NCBI GenBank assembly: GCA_037074505.1
Contig: CM073483.1
Location: forward strand, 13,167,001 to 13,231,000
Length of the DNA: 64,000 nt
DNA from: Albizia julibrissin
Taxonomy: Eukaryota > Streptophyta > Magnoliopsida > Fabales > Fabaceae
Direction of reading: 5' to 3'
Position numbers and translations under genes: made by a program. Below, piece after piece: positions 22,401-34,400 of this stretch (its first letter is position 1; each line of letters opens with the position of its first letter). The notes below the pieces were generated by a model. That model was not told the origin of the DNA. It worked only from the letters and a program-made list of their open reading frames with translations, and did no database searches.

Positions 22401-25400
22401 AGGTGGAGAGAATTTGAAGGAGAGCGCTGACATTGATGATCCACAGCTTCAAGAATTCCTTCAGGTTATGCAGCCTCGGGCCAAGTCAAAATTGTGGGCT
22501 AATGATGCATTATCAGTGTTGGATAACGTTAGTGAGAAGCAAAAATTAGCTGAGAATGAAATCAAGGGTCTTTCAGTTCCAAAGCATGATGAGTTACCTC
22601 AAAGTGGCTCATTGGATGATGGGTCTTCAGATGGCTCATTAGATGATGGGTCCTCAGATGGTCATGAATCTGAGAAACCAAATAATATTGTCCATGATGA
22701 TGCCATTTCAGATATGGAATATTTCAAGAGTCGGGTGACAAAGGAGTGGTCTGATTCTGAAAATAGTGATGATGATGAAGAAAACAAAGCCTCTGTGAGC
22801 AATGATGACGAGAACAAAGAAGGCAATGATAGTCATGCTGATGAAGATGAAGAAAATTGTGATGATAAATCTTTGAAAGGAACTGGAAGAGGTGATGCTC
22901 AAAATTTAGACCTGTCAGGCCAAGAAGATATCTGTAGTGAGGATAGTGACCATGGAAAGGTTGAAGTGAGAGGCCCTTCTAGTCCTTCTGGCGATGAAGT
23001 ACCTGAGCAAGGGGTCCCTTCATCATGTCCGGAAAATGAGAAAGGAGTTTTTGAGTCTTCTCGACTGTTTGTCCGCAATCTGCCATATACAGCCAAGTAA
23101 TTCCTCTTATTTACATCTCTCTCCTTATTTCTTGTTTTTATGCATGTGTATGGGTGTTACATTTTTTTGGGTATTTATCAATTAAACTAATTTCTCAATT
23201 TGACAAATAAAATACGTGACTTTATAATTATCTGTGCTTTTGTTATTCAATTTGGACATTAATATTATACACAATGAGTTGTGTTCACCTTTTCTAAATG
23301 CATGTTTGGCAAACCACAAAACTGTGGTTTCAGAAGCCCTTTTCCGCAAGTCGAGACAAAACTCCTCCACATACTTACATTGTACATCGTAAAAGCTGTT
23401 CTCTAAAAACTAATACAAACATCCACTAAGATTTTGAGACCTGCAACCAACACCTCTACTTTCAATTTCAATATATCCTAAAACCTTAACTAAAGTTTCC
23501 CCCCTTCTTTCTTGATCTACACCCACACCCACACCCACAAAGCTTATTATAACTTTTTCAAAAGCATTAGCTTCGACTGGTGATTTGTATAGCATTGAAT
23601 CAGGCTAGTCGATTTGTAATTGGAAAAACACGATGGCTGTAAAATTGATTGGATGTCACTATTATAAGCTATGACTGGTGTGGTTCCCACAAAGCTTATT
23701 ATAACTTTTTCAAAAGCATTAGCTTCGACTGGTGATTTGTATAGCATTGAATCAGGCTAGTCGATTTGTAATTGGAAAAACACGTTGGCTGTAAAATTTA
23801 ATGGATGTCACTATTTATAAGCTATGACTGGTGTGACTAATCTCAGACTATGCAGTGTACAAGAAAACATGTCTAGTTACACTAATAGGATAGAGGTTTC
23901 TTAAATAAACTGAAATTTCAAGAAAAGGGGGGATGGGTGTAAGTATTTGAAACCTCTGGAAGTGAATGTAAGTTCTTTCATATAATTCCAAATTGGCCTT
24001 TTCACATTGTATTATTTTTTTGGGCCACAGTGAGGAGGAACTTGAAGAACACTTCAGCAAGTTTGGCACTGTCTCACAGGTTCATCTAGTTGTTGATAAA
24101 GATACAAAAAGGTCCAAAGGAATAGCTTATATTCTTTACACACTTCCAGAATTTGCAGCCAGGTACACATGGTTTCTTAAAATTTGCTCACATTTATTTC
24201 GAAGTTTCTTCATGAATGTGAAGGTCTTGTTCTTTAAGCTTACTTCTGAGAAAAATGTCTAAGGGTTCCTTTTGAACCTTCCCTTATTGTCATTGAGTGT
24301 CAAACAGTCATAATTAATCTTATTTTTTGTGGTCGTGTGCGCACAACAACAACACCAACAACAACAAAGCCTTTATCCCACTAGGTGGGGTCGATTACAT
24401 GGATCGCACGACGCTATTTTTTGTGGTCGTGTGCGCACAAAAAAGAAAAATGTGCATCAAAAGGCAGGGGGGCACTCTAACGTTTCAGACAGCCGTCATA
24501 GATTTTGAATTTAACAATTGCCATACTATTGAAGTAAATCAGGTATTTCACCTGTGGAGTAAGCTTTCAGTGGATCTTTGTATAATAATTTTGGTGGCAG
24601 GTTCTAATGATACCTTCCCTGTAAAAAACAGGTGCTGTGAGGGGAAATGGTTTTGGGATTTCATTAATATTTTAATTTTAATAATCAAACGAACAGTGTG
24701 CCTTCTTGGTCAGCTTTTGAGTTGGAGGGGAAAAAATATATATTTAGGTGCTCTGATTGTTGAAATGACATGAATGATTCTTGTAACTGAGAAATGTTTT
24801 CTTCAAACAATTAAAAGGTACATTGGCATCACCCACTGAGGTGTAAATCCAGCATCTATAGATGTCATTTAGCATTGCTTTATATGATGCAAAATATAAA
24901 ACACTAATTTCTTGTTAAATTATTTTCAGGTTATGCATGCTTAAGCTGGCATGTATTAATAAATTTGTTTTGCCGATGCTTTATTTAATGTTAAGACATT
25001 TGATTATCAGGGCACTAGAAGAGTTGGACAATTCAATCTTTCAAGGAAGATTACTGCATATTTTGCCAGCCGTGCAAAGACCTTCAGACATCAAGGAGTA
25101 TGCAAAATATATACTTTTTCCATTATTTTACATAAAGATCTGGTGTTTTATTTGCCTTATCACAACAGTACTTTTTCGGTTTTTCCATACTGTAGAAAGA
25201 ATACATCAATGGACCAAAGCTCCAGAACATTTAAGAAACAGAGAGAGGAGGAGCGGAAAGCAGCTGAAGCTAGTGGAGATACCAGAGCATGGAATAGTTT
25301 ATTCATGCGCTCTGACACTGTATGTTACTTGAAACTTGATAATGTGCAACTGATGTTTCTAATAATTTGGCCTTTGTGGTGTAGACAAGAATAAATTTAT

Positions 25401-28400
25401 CTTATGTGTTGTATTTTGTTTGATATCAAATATGTTTAATCATCTCATTGGCTCTTTTCACTGTAATTATACCTTTCTGTCTTTCATATCAAGCATATTA
25501 TTAATCCCGGTTTGTTTGGAAAAGGATTGATGTGGAGCGAGAAGAAATTTCTCATTCTATCTTGCAATCATATGCTTTTTTTTTTCCTGTGATGAAAGTT
25601 CTAATGTCCCTTATCTTTTCTTCTATGTTCCCTTTAAATAGGCAACTATTAACATTGTGTTTTCTTCCAACATTAATATTGTGTTTTTGTTGTCGATCTT
25701 CTTCTATGCAATTGCTGTTGGCCATTCCTTCTTTCTCTCTGCTCAGACATCTGATGCATCTTAACTACTTGCTTATAGGTTGTTGAAAACATTGCTCGTA
25801 AATATGGTGTAAGTAAAAGTGATTTGCTTGACCGAGAAGCTGATGACCTTGCTGTGCGCATTGCTTTGGGGGAAACTCAAGTGATTGCAGAGACAAAAAA
25901 GGCCCTTAAGAATGCTGGCGTGAATGTGGTGTCTTTGGAGGAATTTGCCAATGGCCAAAAAGTTGGTGTGAAAAGAAGCAACCATGTACTTTTAGTGAAG
26001 AACTTGCCATATGGTTCCTCAGAAAATGAATTAGCAAAGATGTTTGGGAAATTTGGGAGTTTGGATAAAATAATTCTGCCTCCAACAAAGACGTTGGCCT
26101 TGGTATTCTGATACTTTCTTGTCTGTTTTTCAGATTTAATGATGTCATTACAGTTTTGATTTTATTTAAATACCTTATTTGGTGCTTTGTAGACAAAGGT
26201 CACAATGGTTCTTATCTAATTTATGAAAAGATGTTTAAATCTCTTACACATAGATCCCTAGGTCCAGCATTGCTCTATCTGCTGTAAATGAATGAATTTA
26301 CCTAATTTTTGGGATCTTGAAATATTGCCAATTTGTTTCCCGCGTGTTCTTGGTAAAAGATTTTCTCCAGCTCTTGGGTTTTTGAAAAGTTGATATTCTT
26401 ATCTTTGCAAAGCTTTTAATTATCTGGATTTAATATTTCAGGTTGTCTACCTTGAACCAGCTGAAGCTCGAGCAGCTTTTAGAGGTTTAGCGTACAAGCG
26501 TTTTAAGTAAGATTTTATTTCTCTTCTAGTATGAAGAGCAATCAGCAATGCTATATAAATGTACAATGCTCTTTATTTCTTCAGTGTTCAGATGTTTATT
26601 GCATTAAGTTCTTGTTTCCATGTGTAATTTCCCAACATAACAGTCCATTATATGTGGTCAGCCCTTTTATTGTGAACACTATTACTGCCCCAGACTTGAA
26701 AGAGGTGTGACATCGGAGTTCTACCTGAATTGAATTGAGTTCTTTTGTAGGCTTCTTTAGATTATAGAGTAAATTACGTGAACTTCCCTTCATTTATGCT
26801 GAAATTACGTGTACCTTCCTCTATTTTCAAAATCTGCGTTGACCTCTCCTTAAATAGAGGGTCTAACTACATTAACCACCTCTATATTTCCAAAGTTATA
26901 TTTTTTGTCCAGCTTTTGTTAGTGGCTATTAGATGCCTAATTTGTTTTTTGCCAAATGACCCATCACTTATAGCCAAACCCAAACGCTTCTGCAAAATTA
27001 GTCCCCTAATCTACAAAACATTTCTGTGAATCCTCAAATCTGGCTCACCCTCTGATCAAAGTCTTAAAATGCAAGGAGCATACATATCAAAAAGCCCATC
27101 ACCATTAATTGTTCATCATTGAAGCCTCTCACCCTCAGATCCTATCAAAACTGTATCTCCACTACCACCTTTGGCAGCAGCAATAAGGAGATCATGGAGG
27201 GTGGAGATTTCAAAAACCACTGATAGCCATCCATCTTGCTTGCTGTTCCTTCTTGCTTTCCTCTGTTTTTGTAGACATGGCAGAAAATGCACTACCCTTT
27301 CTGTTTCCATGTCCAAGCTTCCTCATTGATTCTCCTATGCCCTTCTTTGCCTTGAGAACACCTCTGCTCACACTGTGGGTTTGATCCTATTGGCTATTAG
27401 AGCCTTCATTTTATTGATATGTAAAACTGAACTGAATACAACAATATATATAACAAAACAGAGAGGAGAAAACGCTGAACTTGGACGGTGAGATTGGAAG
27501 ACTAAGTGGGAGTGGTTGGTGGTACTGGTCAGCAATATCATGCTGACTGTGGAAATACACACCCACTCCACCGAAGACATTTTTGACTTTCAACACTCCC
27601 CCTCAAGCTGGAGAGTATATGTCCATCATTCCCAGCTTGCATCGTAATCCTTCAAATTTAGCTCTGCTAAGTGGTTTTGTCATTATATCTGCAATCTGAT
27701 CTTCTGATCTGATGTAAGACAATCTCATGATACCTGCTTCAATTTTCTCTTTAATAAAGTGCATGTCTATCTCAACATGTTTTGTTCTATCATGATAAAC
27801 AGGGTTCTCAACCATTTTGATGCTAGCCTTGTTGTCACACCAAATTTGTAATAGTCCCTCATGTGGAATTCTCAACTCTTTTAATAACCTGATAATCCAA
27901 ATTCCTTCACATACTCCTTTGTTCACTGCTCTTAATTCAGCTTCTGCACTACTTGTTGATACCACAGTTTGTTTTTTGCTTCTCCATGTAACCAGATTTC
28001 CCCACACATATGTACAATATCCTGAGATGGATCTTCTAGTCTCTCTGTCCCTTGCATGATCTGCATCGGTGTAGATTTCAATGTTTCTAGTAGTTCCTTT
28101 TCTGAAAAAGATTCCTCTTCCAGGATTAAATTTCAAATAACTCAGGATTCTGTAAACTGCAGCCATATGTTCTACCTGTGGTTGGTGCATGAATTGGCTT
28201 ACTATTCCAACTGCGTGGCTAATGTCTGGGCGCGTGTGAATTAAGTATATGAGTTTCCCGACCAGTCTTCTGTATCGTTCTGAGTTGACTGGGACACCAT
28301 CTGGTTTAATTTCCAGATGACATCCTTCTTCCATCGGTGTTCCTTCAGGTTGTGCTCCTAGCATTCCTGTTTCATGTAACAGGTCTAGTATGTACTTCCG

Positions 28401-31400
28401 CTGAGATACATTGATACCCTTTTTAGTTCTTGTCACTTCCATGCCTAGGAAATACCTCATTTGTCCAAGATCTTTTACTTGGAACTCAGTTGACAGATTC
28501 TGTTTTAATTGAGCAATGGATCCTTCGTCATTTCCGGTTATGACTATGTCATCAACATAGACTATCAAGATGGTGACTCTGTCATTAACACGTTTGATGA
28601 ACAATGTGTCGTCTGCTTGTCCCTGGGTATATCCAAGTCCTTTCATTGTTTTGGTGAATCTGCCAAACCATGCCCTAGGTGACTGCTTAAGTCCATACAA
28701 AGACTTGTTGAGTTTGCACACGTAATTGTTAGGGGCTGAAATTCCATCTGGAATCTCCATATATACTTCTTCCAGATTTCCATTCAGGAATGCATTCTTC
28801 ACATCCAGTTGGTGTAGTGACCAATCCAAATTAGCTACAATTGACAGTAGTACTTGGATGGTATTAAGTTTAGCCACTGGAGCAAATGTTTCCTGATAAT
28901 CGATGCCATATGTCTGGGTATAGCCTTTTGCAACAAGTCTTGCCTTGTATTTGTTGATACTACCATCAGGATTGAATTTTGAGGTGAAGATCCACCTACA
29001 TCCAACTGGTTTCTTGCCTTTGGGAAGAGTTGTAATCTCCCATGTTTCATTGTCTCTGAGTGCCCTTAACTCCTCTTCTGCAGCTTGTCTCCAGTTTGGA
29101 TTAGCCATAGCTTGTTGAAATGAGTTAGGAACTTTTATCTGTGCACTATTTACAACAAAACTTTCCATTTTTTCAGACAAGTTACCGTATGAAACAAAGC
29201 GTTGAATTGGATGTTGAGTACAAGCTCTTACCCCTTTTCTTAATGCAATAGGCCAACCTAGTTCTTCAGGATTTAATCCCGAATTGGATTCATGGTCGTT
29301 CCTTTGAATGGGAGAGATAGTACTACCAGTGCTTGCTTCATTTCTAATTTGTAGCCTGGACTCTTCCTCTTGTTGTGATTCAGTATCCAACCCTGAATTA
29401 TTGTCAACATGTGCTTGTTGTTCATTAGGTGTAGATTCAGATTGGATTGGGTTATGCTCAGATTCTCGTTGGATAGAACTAGATTGGTTTATTGAAGCAA
29501 ATGGGTCAATGGTGACTTTATGGTCAGGTTTAGATGGTGGTGATGAGTCTGTGGATTTGTTTTCTTCCTGGATTAGCCATTTGATATCAATATACTCCCC
29601 CTGAATGGGTAATTTAGGATAATATGCTTCTTCTTCCAAGAATACAGTATCTCGAGAAATAATAAGCTTCTTGGAAGTAGGACAGTAGCATTTATACCCT
29701 TTTTGAGTAGAGGAGTATCCAAGGAATATACATTTATCGGCTCGAGCAGCAAATTTATTGCCATCATTTTTGTGGACAAAGACAACACAACCAAATACTT
29801 TTGGAGGTAATGTATTAATGAGTGGGCAATTTGGAAAGTGTTCAAGGAGTTTTTGAATCGGTGTGTTGTACTTAAGGATTCTGGATGGCATACGATTAAT
29901 GAGATACGCTGCAGTGAGTACAGCATCACCCCAAAAAATGGTGGGAACATTTCGTTCCATCAATAAGGTTCGGGTTACTTCCAATAAATGACGATTCTTT
30001 CTTTCGGCCACTCCATTTTGTTGAGGGGTATATGGGCATGAAGTTTGGTGACAAATTCCTTGTTGATCAAGAAATTCGTTAAAGGTGTTGCTCAAATATT
30101 CTTTGGCATTATCACTTCGTAGTACCTTAATGGATGTGTTAAACTGTGTGCGTACAAAGGTATAGAAGTTCTGAAATACTTGGGCTATTTCAGATTTGTC
30201 TTTCATTAAATATACCCAAGTAGTTCTAGTGTGATCATCTATGAAAGTGACAAACCACCTTGCTTTGGTAAGAGTTTTTACTCGTGCAGGACCCCAAATG
30301 TCACTATGGATTAATGTGAAAGGTGAGGAGGGTGTATAGGGCTGTCTAGGATATGAGGTTCTAGTTTGTTTGGCAAACTGACAAGTTTCACAATGAAAAG
30401 GAGTGGAATTTTTATTAAATAAAGTGGGAAATACATGTTTCATGTACTCAAAACTAGGGTGACCTGACCGACAGTGCCATAACAATACATCATGATTTTT
30501 AGTGTTGGAGCTAACCAGTGCTTTTCTTGCTTTCCTTCCATTTTGCGAGCTGGATCCTTCAAGGTAGTATAGTCCATCCCATTCTCTAGAAGTCCCAATC
30601 GTCCTCCTCGATTTTAAATCCTGAAAGATACAAAGATCACTCTTGAAAATTATTTTACATGTTTGTCCTTTAGTAAGCTGACTTACAGATATTAGATTAC
30701 AGGTGAGTGCAGGTACAAACAAAACATTTTTTAGTTCCAAGTCATCAGATAATATGACTGTTCCTATCCCTTCGACCCTTGTGAAAACACCGTTAGCAAC
30801 TTTTACTTTAAGGTGTTCATGACAGAGTTTCAGGTTGTGAATTAAAGATTTGTTACCCGTCATATGGTCAGTGGCTCCTGAGTCAACAATCCAAGTATCT
30901 GTACTAGTCATCACCATGTTAAGAGCTATAACAGAATTACCTGATTGAGCCAGATTCACACTAGGAACAGTATTGGACTTGTTCTGCTTGTTCAGGATCT
31001 GACGAAACATCTGTATTTCTTCTTGACTCAGGAAATCAATATCTCCTGCTTTCTGCTCAGTTGTAGTGATATTAGAAGAGGAGTATTGTTTGGTAGTTGA
31101 TGGCTTGCCGTGCAGCTTCCAACATTCTTCTTTGATATGCCCCTTTTTCTTACAGTAAGCACACCATTTGCTATTTCTTCGTTCGTCTTTTTGTCCTCTT
31201 ATAACAAGAGCTGAACTTTCACTTGTGTTAGGGCTGCTGCTGCTTTGAGTTAGGAGTTTTCGACTCTCCTCAAACTGCACATGATTGACAACCTCGCGAA
31301 GAGAAGGCATGGGTTTTAATCCCATAATTCGGCCTCTTATTTCCTCAAATGAATCATTGAGTCCAAGAAGAAAATCATAGACTCTTCCTTCTTCTATTAG

Positions 31401-34400
31401 TTTTCTATGTAACTTGGCATCTTTGACTGTATCCCATGGATGTACATCGTAGAGATCTTGTTGTTGCCAGAGTTTCATCAAGGCATTATAGTATTCTGTA
31501 ACTGTTAAGTTGCCTTGTCTCAGATCTCGAAGTCGTCGTTTTAGATGAAGCAGTGCAGCAGTGTTGTCAAGGGAAGAGTAAGTTTCTCTTGTTGCATCCC
31601 AGATTTCCTTTGCTGTATCTGCCAGGAGATAACTTTCACTAATGTCATCAGTCATAGAATGACACAACCAAGTCATAACTTGATTGTTTTCAGCAAACCA
31701 TGTGTCAAAACTTGGATCATTTGCATCAGGTTGTACTGCTGCTCCATTTATGTATTTCTCCTTTCTCTTTCCACGGATGTATCTTAGCACAGTTTGGGAC
31801 CACTGGAGATAATTTTGCCCATTGAACCTGTGACTAATGGCCATAATCTGATTATCTGGTGGATCTGGAGTTGTCACCATATTACCAGTAACAGAAGTAT
31901 TGGAAGGTGAAGAAGAGCTTTGAGTTTGTGGATTTGTACCAGTCATCAATGCCATTGGATTGGCCCTTGTAGTGACTGGATTTCTAGGAATAGAGCCAAA
32001 AATAGGAGGAAACTCATAGGGATCCATATTCTGAGGAAAAAGGTCGTCGGAAAGTACTGTAGAGGAGGCGCGTGCAGCTCACGCGCCGGCTGATGTGGTG
32101 GCGCGTGATGTTCACGCGCAGAGGGCTGTGATGGCGCGTGAAATTCACGCGCCGTTCAGATCACCGTCGGACTTCTGGGTTTCGCCGGTCGGAGGTTTCC
32201 GATCATCCCTGGAGTGGCGGTGTGTGTAAACGCGCCCTTGGTTGACCGGACATGATCTTCAGCGGCTGCCTCTGTTTTTGCGTCAGCCGTTCAGATCACC
32301 GTCGATCCTCAGGTCTGTTGCCACCGTGATGTGTTTCTACCATAGCTTTGATACCATATTGGCTATTAGAGCCTTCATTTTATTGATATGTAAAACTGAA
32401 CTGAATACAACAATATATATAACAAAACAGAGAGGAGAAAACGCTGAACTTGGACGGTGAGATTGGAAGACTAAGTGGGAGTGGTTGGTGGTACTGGTCA
32501 GCAATATCATGCTGACTGTGGAAATACACACCCACTCCACCGAAGACATTTTTGACTTTCAACAGATCCTGTCTTTGCTGCTGCCGTACCTATGGCTGTA
32601 CTAATATTTTAGATTTCTTGGTTGATATTGTGCCTCGGGACGAGATCAATAAAAGTGAAGTTGAGAGAATCTTGCATTATTGTTTTGGCCTTTGCTTTGT
32701 TTTAACACCTATGAGTTGTGAAGGATTTGCTTGGTGTCAGTTCTTGCTGGTGTCCAGAGGCTGCCTCATTGGAGTTTTTGTAGTTTCTGCTGACCTGGAC
32801 TTAAACTTGAGATTTTCCCACGTTCTTGATTTGTAGGTTGTAGCAGTTGGGATTTTGGCTAACGGGACAGATCGGTAGTTGTATGCTTAGAAATAATTTT
32901 GATAACAGCATCCTAGAATCTTTTAAAGAGTACTGTTATAGTGGGACTCATATATGGGGCTAGACAATGGAGAGGGCAGTTCCTTGTAATTTGAGCAAAA
33001 CCTAGGAGCGTTGTGTAATTTACTCCAGATATTTAGATATTTTGCCAATGGTTCATTTAAATCAATTCCTTGAAGGGTATCTCAACTGGGTTGAAAGTCC
33101 AACTGATTTGTCTTCTTTCAGCCTCTGTTTACTTGGCTTTCTATTTGGATAAAACGAGGGAAAAAAATAAGAAATCAGAACTTCGTGATCCCTTTGATTT
33201 GTTAGTTGGTCTAAATCTAATAGCAAAGTATGGAGAGTGGTGTGTTCTAGCAAGCAAGCAACAGAGCTCTTGTATCTAGTTGCTTGAATCTATTAGAAAT
33301 GATATGTCTGAAAGACTGGTGGTTTAATATAATTGAGGGTTATATATATTCTGCAGTTGTCATATGATTGGTACAAGTGATGCATAGAGCCTTGCTCTGT
33401 TGCCAACTTTTAGCTTCATAGAGCATTTCATTCACAAGGAAGCCAAACTCCGCAATTCAAACAGATATGACCACAATGAACTTGATGCTCTGCAATTTGT
33501 TTTTTCTTTTATATAATGCTATATATACATTTTTTGGCCTGAAGATAATTTTATATATACATCGGAGCTACACAAAATACTGCATTTCTGGGGTTTAATT
33601 GTGATTTGTCAGTGGACTATCTCTGGGAAGCTTAACTTTCTATTCACTTTAGTATTGAGTTCACGTGCGTGCATATGAGTTCCATGAGCTGAACTAAACT
33701 TACAATGCATGAATATGAATATTTGATGTGTAATTCTAATTCTGTCAGCTCTATCAAAGCCTCTTACATCATGATTTATGGAAGAATATCTATCCCATTG
33801 ATTTATAATGAATTTATTGTAGAGATGCACCATTGTATTTGGAATGGGCTCCATCCAATGTACTTAGCCAAAGTTTAACATCTGAGAGCAATGAAAAGAG
33901 TGGCGCAATTGGTGAAAATGAGGTCAAACGGATGAAACTGGAACAATATCTTAAGGGAGTATCAGATGGGGACATCGATCAGGACAGAGTTGAGGTTTGT
34001 CATATTGCATTTCTCTTGCCAGTAATTTCTATTCCTGTTTTGTTTACTGTAAACGCACTACTTTAGCAGCTGACTGTATCCCCTGATGTGAAATGAAGAA
34101 TATTCTTAAGATTTTTTCCCTCTACAGTATCTGTAGATTCCTGAAAACTTGTACATGTTTAAGGAAAATGGTTTATTTGTGGGAGAATGATTTTTAAAAA
34201 AAAAAATTAAAACTTCTACGAATAGCCCATCTGCTTGTCACGTGGCAGGACAGTTGCGCTTATAAAAGATCCTATTGCATTGCCTTCAAATCTCTACTCA
34301 TGATCTTCAAATCAGATACTCTTCGGGAAAGTGTGAATATTCAATTCGATATTTGATAACATTTTTTTAGTATTATAGTTAATGGTTGTTATTTTCTCTA

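Larger units (their letters stand above)
27388..32564 (-). mobile_element. Complete Ty1/copia retrotransposon, apparently very young
   Basis: A 5177-bp element on the minus strand. Two 208-bp LTRs (27388-27595 and 32357-32564) look identical over their whole length. The flanks carry a perfect 5-bp target duplication GATCC (27383-27387 and 32565-32569). The primer-binding site TGGTATCAAAGC (minus, 32356-32345) touches the 5' LTR and resembles the initiator tRNA-Met site. A purine tract (27606-27596, TTGAGGGGGAG) touches the 3' LTR. One uninterrupted gag-pol frame fills the interior. All cis elements and domains seem present, so it may be autonomous. It lies antisense in an intron of the MRD1 gene and is inserted within an older composite element. 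Confidence 0.95.
26767..33025. mobile_element. Probable composite element with gene fragments, host of the copia insertion
   Basis: The outer ends carry an 11-bp inverted repeat: GAGTAAATTAC at 26767-26777 and GTAATTTACTC at 33015-33025. Just inside the left end is 'ACGTGAACTTCCC'-type sequence seen in gene-capturing plant transposons. The interior (without the copia element, about 1.1 kb) includes a minus-strand frame at 27116-27316 of unknown origin and an NF-YC-like fragment at 32572-32670. No clear target-site duplication was found, so class and exact ends are uncertain. The whole unit sits in the intron between MRD1 exons ending 26506 and starting 33823. Confidence 0.45.

Noticed and set aside
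27817..31787. Several plus- and minus-strand reading frames overlapping the copia polyprotein (for example 29308-29604 and 29573-29950)
   Set aside because: They are shadow frames of the intact 1474-codon gag-pol gene, which explains the sequence fully.
33995..34066. Extension of the frame past MRD1 exon 10
   Set aside because: The frame runs into intron sequence; the donor GAG|GTTTGT and phase continuity with the exon at 35372 are better supported.
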